From Lactarius indigo (Eukaryota; Basidiomycota; Agaricomycetes; Russulales; Russulaceae), in contig JAFKAC010000008.1 in the NCBI GenBank assembly GCA_025766275.1, positions 434,001-498,000 of the forward strand: a stretch of DNA of 64,000 nucleotides. The letters are read 5' to 3'. The translations under genes and the position numbers were made by a program. The notes under the pieces were generated by a model, which was not told the origin of the DNA, made no database searches, and worked only from the letters and a program-made list of their open reading frames with translations. Below are positions 1 to 16,047 of this stretch, piece by piece. How positions within the stretch are numbered: the stretch's first letter is position 1; each line of letters opens with the position of its first letter.

Positions 1-4
1 AAAC

Positions 5-622
5 ATGTCCGAAAATAACCTGGCTGTCAGCAACCACCCCGTGATTACACGCCCTCCGCGGCTATCCAATGGAAAAATACTACCCAAAGCGGTCAGAAAT
101 TTCGAAAATCATTGTGAAAACTATTTTCTCAACGCGAAGGGAGGTGTCGCCGAAGACGAAAAGGTCTCTCGGATTCTGTCGTGTTTCGAAAACTGTCTTG
201 TGAACGACTGGATAACAAAGGACAGAGACCGCCTAATTACCCTTACATTTGAACAGTTCATGGCCGAATTTCGGACTATATGGCTCCCGCTCCACTGGGA
301 AAGAGATCTGAGCATACAAGTCCTGAGCGCCCGCTTTGACCCCAAGAAGACCAGCTTCGGAACATGGGCCTACCAAGTACAAACACTCAATGTCTATCTA
401 CGCGGTACCCCGTCGCACCTTGATGACCACAGAATGCGCATGCATCTCAATGCAAATATGGACGAAGAGCTGCGGTTCCTAGCTCGGGAGGTAAAGACTA
501 ATCAAATTACGGAGTTGCACGAATGGGTTGCTAGAGTCAAGGACCTCGACGACTACCGCCACGAGAGAGAAAAGCGCACGAGGGAAGCTATTGATGAGAT
601 CATCCGTACCCGTAGAAGATAA
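5..622 (+). mobile_element. Gag-like ORF of a basidiomycete LTR retrotransposon, 3' part missing
   Basis: The frame is open from an ATG at position 5 and encodes 205 residues. The protein is mostly helical and charged, with the look of the gag capsid-like region of agaricomycete Ty3/Gypsy elements: a region around FENHCENYF, then FMAEFRTIWLP, then an acidic and basic helix ending in an arginine-rich tail. In such elements gag coats the RNA and is followed by a CCHC zinc knuckle and then protease, reverse transcriptase and integrase. None of these follows here. After the stop at 622 the sequence has no long frame with recognisable pol motifs, and I see no LTR pair. I infer a truncated relic. 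The element may begin to the left of the window. A host gene derived from gag is possible but less likely. Confidence 0.6.
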
Positions 623-2013
623 CTCAGCGCATCATCACAAACCAAGCGAAGAGTCGAACTATCAGCTACGTGACGGCAATACGACTCCCTCTTCGTCTGC
701 AACGACCATGTCTACATCCTATATCCCACAATCCACTCAGGCAACCTAATGGCGAGCCTTCTTAGACTACAGGGAGCGGATCTCTGTCATAGCTACTACA
801 TGTTACGGAATACCAACGCGGTTTTTGTTCCGAAGGAAGAGCATACGCACCAGGACGACTATCTTTCGCGTAAGTATTGTCTGGCGGGTCTCAGGGTATC
901 CGGAGTATCAAAATCTCTTGACCTCGTGCCGCGCTTTCCGATACCCAGTGCCATCTTTGAGGCGGTCGACCTATGCCAGACTCACACCCTACTAGTACTC
1001 GATTTTGCACCAGATGTGTTGAAAGCCAGAAACCTGTGATCCACAAGTGGCCTTTCGAGGGACCATTTACCGCGATCCCGTTGGTGTTTACGGCTTTGGT
1101 GCCACATATGAGTACGAGAGCAACTCCCAATTTCTCGCCTTGCCCCACGGAATTGTAGTCTTCGACAGTAGAGCGCTTTGGGGACTTCAGAACTGTGGTG
1201 GTCCGGACGATAGTTATTTCTTTCTTCAGGACCACACCTCTGCCTCTAGAGGGAATGCGTTTAGGTAGGACCTTTGGAAATGAAGTAACGCATGATTGGC
1301 AATTTCCCTTCGCCAAGATTTGGGGCTGTGGTGCTTGTTACAACAGCCTCTCGTTCTTGCACCTGCCGTTACTAGTGACTTTCGCCCACAGTTTGTCGTC
1401 GACCTAAGTTGGTATGTAGGGTGTTGGTAGTAAAGGCAGGACAACCTTTACTGAGCCCATAGTACAATCACAGTGTGAGTAGCCAGCTAGTAGATGTGAT
1501 TGCCCGCCGTGAACGTGTGAATCAGGCACTATAGTCTCGCTTACATATCAATAATTGTTTACTTCGCTATTTAGTCGAACATTTAGTCGAGCAAATCCAA
1601 ATGGAAACGACCCCACAACAACCGCAACCCCATGCCCTCAATACTCGATGCAGGGGACTTTCTCCCTGGATACGAATGTAATATCGTTTGAGAGTGTGTA
1701 GACTGTCTTTTGGTATGTTGTCACTCGTCACTCGCTCGTATTCATCGTCGTGAATTTAGGGCTTGGTTGTCCATCATGTAGATCTACCTGAGCACCGCCT
1801 CGACGGAGATAAATAGTTGGGGTACTGACCCGCGGCCAGTGATTAGCCATCCGATGAATTGGTCACAAGAAGCCAGGCACGGTCCGGGACCAGCCATGGA
1901 TCAAACAACACTGCAGCACTGCACGTACTCAGTTGGTATGACTAGCCTTCGACTCCTTGTTCTCTTTCACTCCTACATAAACCAGCCCATTCGGCTGGTC
2001 GTCCAAGTGCGCC
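623..2013. other. Intergenic stretch with degenerate sequence
   Basis: Apart from the BTB relic at 933-1115 I see no supportable gene here. Open frames are short and overlap on both strands. A TATA-like stretch (ctacataaac, about 1973-1982) lies roughly 35-40 bases before the ATG of the BTB gene and could be part of its promoter. That assignment is tentative. Confidence 0.4.
933..1115 (+). pseudogene. Decayed fragment of a BTB/POZ gene
   Basis: A short stretch around 1063-1115 encodes RDPVGVYGFGATYEYE, very close to RDPVGVYALAAAYEYR in the intact BTB gene that starts at 2014. About 60-130 bases upstream, in a different frame, FPIPSA and LDFA resemble YPIRSPE and LEFA of the same gene at roughly the right spacing. 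The pieces lie in two frames with stops between them, so this is a degenerate copy rather than an exon series. The copy sits between a gag-like relic and the intact gene, on the same strand. Homology of the 1063-1115 part is clear by eye. The more distal matches are weaker. Confidence 0.55.
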
Positions 2014-3051
2014 ATGTCCCCATCTCCCGAGTTCCTTTCACCAAAGCTTGCGAAGGCTCCTTTCGATGATCCTCGGGCAGACCTCATTCTGCGTTCCAGC
2101 GATGGCGTGAACTTCCGCGTCTTCAAAGTCATCCTTTCCTTGGCTTCCTCCGTTTTCGCGGATATGTTTACCCTCCCCTCGCCGCCCGCGTCTCAGGGTT
2201 CCAGCGAGGAGCCCCCAGTGGTCCCACTCCCCGAAGATGCTGAGACTCTCGACCTAGCCCTGCGCCATTGCTACCCGATCCGATCGCCGGAGGTGACCAA
2301 GCTGCGTGACGCTCGTATCCTTCTAGAATTTGCGCGCAAATACCAGGTGGACCTGCTCGAGCCCTCACTAACGCGCTTCCTCATCGATACCATCGAGCGC
2401 GACCCGGTCGGCGTCTATGCTCTCGCCGCGGCTTACGAGTACCGGGATATTGCAGGGAAGGCGCTCAGGTCGTGCCTGACGCTCCCGGTATACCTCCTTC
2501 ATTCTCCAGAGCTGCAGTACTCCACGACGGAGCAGTATCAAGCACTCATCCACTATCACATTTTGTGTGGCAAGGTCGCCAGTGCCGTCACGATGCGGCG
2601 AAAGTGGATCCCTGAGGAGAGTAAACTGACCTCGACCTCGCCCCGGAAAAACGACATTGGCTGTTCGATATGCGTCATGCCGGATATCGTACAAGACCAG
2701 CATTCGCCCTCCCCGTTTACCAAGGTCACAAGATATGGTCCTCGATATCTCTGGAGCTACTTGCATCGTTCGGCTCTCATTCTTGCGCACCATCCGAATC
2801 CGGATGCGGTCACCGCGGAGGCCTTCGTACTGAGAGATATGGATTGTCCTTACTGTGCAACAAACAAACGACGAGAGATGCTTGAATGTAGTCTCGCCTT
2901 TGCGGCTGAGATCAGAAGTGTCATCGAGCAGGTGGGCGGTCATTTGGCAAATTCTTGGCGTTGCTGAACAATACCCGTTCGGCAGGTTCCTTTGCCCACA
3001 GGTGCGGGTGACCTTCAAAGATATAATCCCAACTCTGTCATCCGTGCTTGA
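2014..3051 (+). CDS. BTB/POZ domain protein, agaricomycete type
   Basis: The first exon (2014-2931) encodes about 306 residues. An N-terminal BTB/POZ fold is recognisable from DPRADLILRSSDGVNFRV, then KVILSLASSVFADMF, and LDLALRHCYPI near residue 90. BTB domains mediate dimerisation and, in many proteins, binding to Cullin-3. These agaricomycete forms have no kelch or MATH partner, and their targets are unknown. The C-terminal half contains CSICV and CPYC cysteine pairs. An intron 2932-2985 (gtgggc...ggcag, 54 nt) would join IEQ to VPLPTG and end at 3051. A later acceptor at 3001 would instead give an extension to 3190. No frame damage is visible. The gene has a decayed relative just upstream. 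Confidence 0.82.
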
Positions 3052-3518
3052 GAACTTAGACTTCACTCAAAACTCCGATGAGGTAGTGTGCCTTTATATT
3101 TCAAGCTCACTCGTGCGTCCTAACGCCTCTATTTATCAAGGCACCCCTGCAAGTGTCTTCATGACCTACAGTCGTGTCGACGTCCGATGAGAGGAAGAGT
3201 TCTGGAGTTACACCACAACCCATTTACTGTAACATTGTACATAAAATCACACTTCAATCAAAGATCCGTCACTCTCACTCTTTCGGTGATGCTACGTCAC
3301 CCGAGGCGGAAACACTGCACATCGGACCTGTTCGGGGGAAAGGGAGGCCCGAAAGTTCTGCTTTGAGATGCTTAACATCCTGTCCCTTTCAGCATACTCA
3401 CGCTTGGCGCAAGCTGGCACAAAAATATAGACATTTGCAAGGCCTCGAATCGTCATCGATTAGAGCTCAGCGTACAACAAAGTCTTCAGGACACGCCAAC
3501 TATGAATGCGCGTATATG
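3052..3518. other. Intergenic region between convergent genes
   Basis: This 470-base stretch lies between the 3' ends of the BTB gene (+) and RPF1 (-). It presumably holds both 3' UTRs. I see no coding frame with recognisable content and no repeat. Confidence 0.4.
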
Positions 3519-4926
3519 TCAAAGGAAGAATGTACGTTTCGACGTTTCGAGCTCCGGCTATGGGGGGTTAGTGTCAACAGCAGACACTGAAGTGCAGACC
3601 ACAGCCGAACTCACCTTCCAAACCCACTCATACTCCTCTGCCTTGGGTGGTACCTTTTTCGGGGGGATCACCTCTTTGGCTGATTCGCTTTCAGCGTCGG
3701 GCTCGCCCTGATCAACGGCTGGTCTCTCTTCCATCTTCTCCTCTGACTCGCTGAAGTTGTCAAATTGCAAAGGTTTCGCGACGTCGCCCAAATAATTCAC
3801 AGCCGGTAATCCTTTCTTCAAAGACCGCAGCTTCAGAGTGAACCGCGGGACCGATTTCCTGCAAGGCCACCTTTTCTGTCGAGCGAAAGGCGTAGCTTGA
3901 GAGAGAGATCATCAATTGGGTCCAGGCGATATTTTGTGCGGCGTCACTCACCGATGTCGCCTGAAGAATAAAAAGTCACGCTGGTTGTGGAGCGTCACGA
4001 CTTGCCGTCCTTGAAATTCCGGTAATGGGGGGAAGAACGTCTGGAACATGCGTCCGACGGTGTGTCCGAGACGCGTAACAAAGCCGTTGAGCACGAGCTC
4101 GGGGTGGTGCGGCGTTGCGCGTGCACGGCCCTGTTCAGAAAATCCGCAGTTGAACAAGAGTGCCTTGCGACAACCTTGTTGTAAGACAACGTACGAATAA
4201 TGTTTTGGTGAGTTGAATTGAGGATACTTTAAAATAGGCTGTTGGTCCGTCAGGTAGGTGTACAAGCGTTATCGCATCTGTCGATTATTGAGAGGCAGTA
4301 AACGGACAGAAATAATCGCGAGCTTCAACGCACTCGGTTTCTTGGTATTCTCGTTCACGACAATCAGGTTGCTGAATCCTCTCCCGGCTGCCCACCCTGC
4401 TATTTTTCCCATTTCGAACCCACGAGTTTTGGGACGTCTGTGGAATTCCGCGCCAGGAAAGACCCCGACGAGCTCATCACAAAACTCATAAGTCGCACGC
4501 GTCGCCTTGGGCGACGTCGTAATGAGGATTTTCGGTGGGATCGTTGGGTCATCGGTGGAGGAGAAATAGGAAGCGAACGAGTCAGACGCGATGTCGGCTG
4601 CGGCCTCGGTAGAGGGCTGTTGTTGAAGCAGCAGCGGGGGCTGAGGAAGGGTCCGCCGTCAGAAAAGACGGGTCGAATTCGCGTGTGTTTTCGAGCGTGC
4701 GCGGGACATTCTCCGCAAGTCGTTTCTTCGTGGATATGCGTATGAGATAATCACTCGCGCAGAGGGAAAACAAAGCACGCACTTGTTTTGCTTTGGGGTC
4801 ATCTGCCTCGCGCTTGGCTGTCGCGAGTCTGCGCTGGAGTTTCGCCTGGCTTTTCTCTTTCTTGGCTTTGAGAAATAGTCGTTCACGCTTTTGTTTGTTT
4901 TTAATCGCGGGCAGCGACTGCGGCAT
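3519..4926 (-). CDS. RPF1: Ribosome production factor 1 (Brix domain), with two apparent +1 frame breaks
   Basis: Rpf1 is a nucleolar Brix-domain protein needed for 60S subunit assembly and pre-rRNA processing. Seen in order: start [17 protein letters not shown] (ATG at 4926), [41 protein letters not shown] segment [67 protein letters not shown], and the short last exon [12 protein letters not shown] ending at 3519. These match the sigma-70-like signature of the Brix superfamily. Introns include 4726-4782 and one of the GTACGT class before GRARATPHH. Two single-base excesses interrupt the frame: in the G run 4636-4640, and at about 3844-3849 between EIGP and RFTLKLRSL. Rpf1 is essential in yeast, so sequence error is more likely than true loss. 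The gene is divergent from the p24 gene with only 81 bases between starts. Confidence 0.9.
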
Positions 4927-5007
4927 CGAGGCGTCTTTCAAGTATCATTAACATCATTTCCCACGCTCGCGTGTCTCCTCTGAATTGTCATCCACCGTGT
5001 CTGCGTC

Positions 5008-5831
5008 ATGTCCAACGCTCGTCCACGGTCACAGCGTCTTCTGCTCTGCCTTTTTCTTTTCATCTCCGTCGTGAATTCTCTCCATTTTTATCTCGATGAT
5101 AATGAGAAACGGTGCTTTATCGAGGAGTTACCCACGGACACCGTAGTCGAGGGTAAGCGCCATCACTGACACAGTCGTCTACGTTCCTTCCTCAACCGGC
5201 CCCCTAGGTCACTACAAGGCGTTAGAATGGAACGACGAGAGGCAGGTGTATTTAAACAACGAACAGCTTGGGATCCTTGTGGAGGTCACAGTTAGTTATC
5301 CTTCCTACGCCTCCCGAACTGGTACCGTAACCTTTCACAGGAACTGGAAAGTGGTCACTCTGTTGTCAATACACGTGGTCCATCCGACGGCCGTTTCACC
5401 TTCACCTCTCACGAGGCAGGCGACCACACCATCTGCCTGTCGTCTAACTATTCCTCTTCATGGTTCGGTCCCACGGCTCACATCCGCCTGCACCTCGACA
5501 TCGTCGTCGGTTCAACCAAGGCCAACGCGGAACACGACCGCGGGCACGTCTCTGCGCTCGCGAGCAAGATCCGTGACTTGAACATCAAAATTGAGGACAT
5601 TCGTCGCGAGCAACAGTACCAACGCGAGCGCGAGGCTGATTTCCGCAACCTTTCCGAGGATACGAATTCTCGCGCTGTGTGGTACAGCATAGCACAAATC
5701 GTCACGCTCCTCTTGACATGCGCATGGCAGCTAGCGACATTTGAGAGTACGTACCGTACCCACTTTTCGTTTACCATCAACAATACTGACCGACTTGCCA
5801 GCGATTCTTTGAGGATCGGAAGATGCGCTAG
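5008..5831 (+). CDS. p24 family cargo receptor, alpha class (Erp/TMED type)
   Basis: p24 proteins are single-pass membrane proteins that cycle between ER and Golgi in COPI/COPII vesicles. Seen: a signal peptide (LLLCLFLFISVVNS), the alpha-class opening LHFYLDDNEKRCFIEELP, the GOLD domain with GRFTFTSHEAGDHTICL, a coiled coil (IKIEDIRREQQYQRERE), and a C-terminal membrane helix (YSIAQIVTLLLTCAWQL). A short cytoplasmic tail with a di-phenylalanine motif (RFFEDRKMR) follows. Exons are 5008-5152, 5208-5290, 5341-5746 and 5802-5831. One extra base at about 5732-5734 is needed to pass from WQL to RHLR before the last intron, otherwise the FF tail is lost. The 3' end faces ETR1 with about 70 bases between stops. 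Assignment to the alpha class rests on RCFIEELP. I cannot separate Erp1, Erp5 and Erp6. Confidence 0.88.
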
Positions 5832-5901
5832 TATACCGTTGCATACTATCTATATGTTCAAAATACATTATATGGGTTCTCTAGCGGCAAAGTGTGCCTG
5901 T

Positions 5902-7357
5902 TCAGGCTCCAGTGCCCTCCACTTTGAGGATCACCTTTTTCTTGACTTCGCCCAATGTCATTCTTTGAAATACCTCCCTGATTGCACTCGTCGCCGTCTC
6001 GTCGCTAGCTTCTCTCTCAATCTCGATTATCTCGTGCCTCGGTTCTTTAAACTGTCCCAACACATGAAGCGCCATTCTCATCGAGTTAACGAGTCCACTC
6101 ACTTTCCCTGAAGCCATGGTCCGTGCAAGTTCCTCAACGAGTCTACTTTGTCCTTCGCCATTGTCTTTGTACCACCGACTGAGCCAGAACCCGTGGCTTG
6201 TAAGGTTCTTAAATATATGGAACGACGCTGGGAGGGTGAGAGGACGTTTTGCCATCGCGCCGTACGTCACCAAGTGAGCGTCGCTGCCCAAGAGACCAGC
6301 CATAGACGTTGTCGACTCGCCGCCCACACAATTTAACCCGAGGCGGATATCCTTTGCGCGCGAGTCAGTAAGCGGCTACGAATCTGATACGGTGGGGTGA
6401 GAACCTGGCCGTCAGTCCATTCTTTGACTTTTGACTTTATTGCCTTCTTATCTTGGAGCTCGTCGTAAGTGACTATATGCGTGGCGCCCAGATCCTCCAG
6501 CTCTTTCCTCAGCGTATCCATGTCGTTCCTGCACATGGCGTACCAACAGTGAGCCTAAACCGGAGATTTCAACTGAGCCTGCACGTTACGCACCGATTCC
6601 GGACGAGGTTTATAGTTCTCAGACCGGCATTTTTCGCGAGCTGTATAACCGCTTGACCGACCTATGACGAGAACAGCACTTGAGTGTTCACAGATTGCGC
6701 CTTCCCACCACAAAACGACGCACCGCGCTATTTGCGCCGTTCTGGATGACCCATTGACCCGCCCCCAGAGTGACGAAGTGGGACAGGAGGCAGTGTGCGG
6801 TCGCCGGGTTGACCTGAGGCGAACATAAGATCGACCGAGCGTCCTCGAATGTGTGAACAAAACCACGCTCACCATCATCGTCGCTGCATTCACTTCGGAA
6901 AGGCCCTCGAGCCTCGGTACCTTCAAAAGTTGCCCCTCGAGCAGGTTCGCAGAGCTCCTCCAGGTCCCGACTTGGCTCGCCTTCATCACGACCCAGTCGC
7001 CCCTCTCCAGCCCCTTCACACCATCGCCGACGCTCGTGACCTCTGCAAGCCCTTCATTTCCGGCCACAAATAAGTCACCTTGGACACCAGGAAACGAAGA
7101 TGCACGGGGCTTGGAAGGGTAAACCCCTTCGATCACGTTCACGTCCGCCGGGTTTATTGGCTGACAAGACGAAGCGCACGTTCACGGTTTGTGGAGGGGG
7201 TGCAGGAAGAGTTGGGATGGTGAATGCACGCACTGACCTCTGCAGGTTGTCCATTTCGGGAATAAACGATAGCACGATTTGCTTGGACGCGTGCTGATGT
7301 CGACAGGAGACGAGCGTGGACAGAGTCAAGCGTCGATAAACAGTACTTTCGGAACAT
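5902..7357 (-). CDS. ETR1: Mitochondrial 2-enoyl thioester reductase (MECR/Etr1)
   Basis: This enzyme reduces trans-2-enoyl-ACP with NADPH in mitochondrial fatty acid synthesis, the pathway that feeds lipoic acid. I chose the ATG at 7357 because it gives a basic, serine-rich mitochondrial leader (MFRKYCLSTLDSVHARLLST). Then come NGQPAEV, the conserved PINPADVNVIEGVYPSKPR carrying the family's catalytic tyrosine, GNEGLAEV, GDWVVMKASQVGTWRS, and the NADPH fold (VIQNGANSAVGQAVIQLAK, INLVRNR). LNCVGGESTT, HLVTYGAMAKRPL and HGFWLSRW follow. About five introns are needed downstream and all splice in frame. Two extra bases break the N-terminal part: at about 7233-7236 (before VRAFTIPTLPAPPPQTVNV) and at about 7158-7162 (before PINPAD). 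The rest is intact. Confidence 0.88.
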
Positions 7358-7518
7358 CGTCCGAGTCGATGTCAACGATTCAAAGCACGTGATTTATATA
7401 CCAGGATAATCCAGGGGTAATGGTGTGGGGTTAACTAAACCTATTTACATGGCTAGGTGTGGATAGGTGCAAGAAATCGCAGTCAGTCACTCGCAGCGAC
7501 GTTCTCTGCATTGGTACG

Positions 7519-13538
<6,020 letters not shown>

Positions 13539-13801
13539 TGGAACTGCCACCCAGCAGGGGACGACGTGGAGGTGAAGAGGACTGGTTGATGCTGAGATGG
13601 ATACCAGTAGAAGCCGTCCGGGACACGTGAGTCAGTTCGGTTCGAAGATGTACGGCATTAAATTGCCATCAATAACTTTTGATCGGGTACTTTTGCCGTG
13701 GGCGAACGCGTGTATGTAGATGCCGTTGCCGTGAACACGTATATAGACGAAGCACATCGACAGCATGTACACAAGGGAGGGAGGTGATGATATGAACAGA
13801 A

Positions 13802-14675
13802 TTACTGCTCGCGTGCCTCCTGTATACGCTCCTTCGTAACCTGGATGAACTCTTCTCTCAACGCCCGCTGCTCCGCGATCTTTTTCAAAATCGTGCCCCG
13901 ACGTGTCGTGAAGTCTCCGCGCCAGGCCCATCCAGGCGAGTTCTTCTTCGTCAAGCGCAGCAACTGGCTCTTCACCATGTCCTTCCTGAACTTGACGTGA
14001 TACTCCTGCTCTAAAAACTCCTCACGCGCCTGGCGCTCCTCCTTGGACATATCCTCGAGCATCATCGGGTAATAAAAGGGCTCGATGAGCCCCACGACGG
14101 CACGCTTGTATGTGCGGTACGACTTGCCGCGCACCCAGGCAGTGTTCCACGTGCGTCGAAGAGGTGCGACGTAATTATCTGTGCGGATGTAGGTCGTCTG
14201 CACACCGTACATGGCAGCGAGGTAGGCGCGCACGTCGGTCTTAGTGACCGACTGGGGGATGCGGAACGTTGCTTCGTAGGGGTTGTACGGTTTTCCCGGG
14301 GGTGTAAAAGTTTGGAACGAGGCGGAAGATGATGTTGGGTAGGTAGACCTTCTCGCCTACGACCTGCGTCTCTGTGGCACCAGACGGTGTCACGACCTCG
14401 CGCGTGCCGCGTAATCGAGTCCGCCGTGAGTTGAGTTTTGCAAGCCACTCGCCTTCGGTAGGTTCCGTACCGTCCGGTCGAAGAAGTTCCCCTTTTGCGA
14501 GGGCACGCTGGTAGCGCGTGAATTCTGTGGGAGTCAAACCGCTGGGGAGCGCGTCGGATTCACCAGATGCAATGTTTGGGCGGCGAAGACGGACAGCGCG
14601 TGGGGTCGATGCCGTTCTCGCAGCGGCAGCGGCTGCATCTAGGGTAGAATAGTGACGTTTTAGAAGAGCATTCAT
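13802..14675 (-). CDS. MRP20: Mitochondrial large-subunit ribosomal protein uL23m
   Basis: uL23m is a mitoribosomal large-subunit protein near the exit tunnel. The ATG at 14675 gives a basic, alanine-rich leader (MNALLKRHYSTLDAAAAAAR). The core is recognised from GEKVYLPNIIFRLV, then PYNPYEATFRIPQSVTKTD, VRAYLAAMYGVQTTYIRTDNY, RTWNTAWVRGKSYRTYKRAV and GLIEPFYYP. A long basic tail typical of the fungal protein ends at 13802. It appears to be a single exon. One extra base in the A run 14306-14309 (T run on the coding strand, between NF and TPPGK) breaks the frame, and removing it joins the two halves perfectly. It is divergent from the gene at 14965. Confidence 0.88.
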
Positions 14676-14964
14676 CTTGTTTGCCACCTTGCTCGCTGCT
14701 GAAATGAAAGGTGTTCAGCACTAAAATTTATATTTTCGATAAGTCATTTATTGAGTAAACATGATACAAAATATCTATTTACTGACGGTCCGGAGCCCTA
14801 ACAATGTCAGCCACAACAATTCATGTTCCACCCTATTTAAGAGGCCCCCAACCGCTGCTCGTACACCATCACTCCTTCCCCCCCTTTCTTGGCCATCAAC
14901 TCAGAGCTTCTAGGCATCTCACACAATAGTTCTACACACTCTTTTACCATAATTCCCATCTGAA
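14676..14964. promoter_or_regulatory. Divergent promoter region of uL23m and the unknown gene at 14965
   Basis: This 289-base region separates two divergent starts. It contains a TATA-like stretch (cctatttaag, about 14832-14841) in the right sense for the downstream gene, followed by pyrimidine-rich sequence (14875-14890). I see no coding content. Confidence 0.4.
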
Positions 14965-15742
14965 ATGGCTGTACCTCCCCATCCTCCACCTGTTATGTTA
15001 CTTGCACCACCACTTGATGATAATGTCCCCATTCCTGCTGACCCTAGGTCTCCCCCTAGTGTGGATGATGTTATTGAGGCCATAAGGTACTATCAGGATG
15101 TGGACATGAGCATCAGGTATGTCTGACATTCATCACTGTATCCTGTAATTTTCTCATTGTATCTTCAGCTCAGCACCATCCTGATGTTGGATGTAGCCTC
15201 ACTGACCATTATAATGCTGCTGTCTATAAACACAGCATTATTGCACAAGCTAGCAGCAGCAACAGGTCCCCAAGCTGTGGCCCCCCTTTGGGCCCAGCAA
15301 CTCCTGCGTTGATATTCAGAACGATATTGGGCAAGTCTGGAATGATATTAGGCAAGATATGATGACTATAATCCTCCCAGAACTCAGGCAGGTATGCCTA
15401 TTTCTTTCAATATATTTGATATAACCAATTCTAATTCCCACAGCTAATGAACCAGAGCTGGGGAAGGGGACATGTTGTACCCCTTGAAGTTGCTCCATTT
15501 GTTAATGGTGATGATCCCACCCTTCCACCGGTGAGTTATGTTAAGCCTTTTGTGGATTCAAGTCTTATTGCGAACAGCATAATCTCCCACCTCTCCACTC
15601 TGTAGATGACATCGACAACCTCAACGAACACGACCTGGTCATATACCTCACCTTATATGGGACTGCACCACTCCCTGGTGGTACAAACCCGACTGCTGCA
15701 CGTAAACAGGCCCTCAAGGTGTTGGTTGGAGCCTCGAATTGA
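14965..15742 (+). CDS. Uncharacterised agaricomycete protein with a C-terminal PHNLPPLxS block
   Basis: I do not know a function. The ATG at 14965 opens a proline-rich exon (MAVPPHPPPVMLLAPPLDD) ending DVDMSI before a GTATGT donor at about 15117. A second part contains DIGQVWNDIRQDM and ILPELRQ, and a third contains LMNQSWGRGHVVPLEV, PFVNGDDPTLPP. After an intron (about 15530-15578) comes HNLPPLHSVDDIDNL, then LYGTAPLPGG, ending GASN at 15742. The pattern of a polar helix, then 'PFxxGxDPTxPPHNLPPLxS', then a short helix, is one I recall from multicopy uncharacterised agaricomycete proteins. The middle exon (about 15180-15300) cannot be fixed in frame by eye, so the model is provisional. Downstream to 16047 I see only probable 3' UTR. 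Confidence 0.5.
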
Positions 15743-16047
15743 AGGGGAACGTCTACTATATAGTATAGGTATATTTAGAATTTGTCGTGCCTTTTGTCGT
15801 GTCTATCAACCAGAACTGTGTAACGAGTTTCTCTTGTCACTACCCCTGATGTCCTTCCCCCACCCACAAGCTGCATCGTCTCCAAATACTAAGTCTTGAT
15901 CGATCAATTGCTTGGGTCGTTGGCCGGCGGGCAGATCACGCTCTGCCTGACGCCGCGTCATACAGTACATTAGAAGGTCGGTGCAATGCGTCTCGTATAT
16001 ATCGTAGATAGTGACTGGATGTTAAAGAACAAACACCTACGAAACGG
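15743..16047. other. Intergenic region between convergent genes
   Basis: About 300 bases lie between the end of the unknown gene (+) and the stop of SDA1 (-). I find no coding or RNA feature. It presumably holds both 3' UTRs. Confidence 0.4.
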
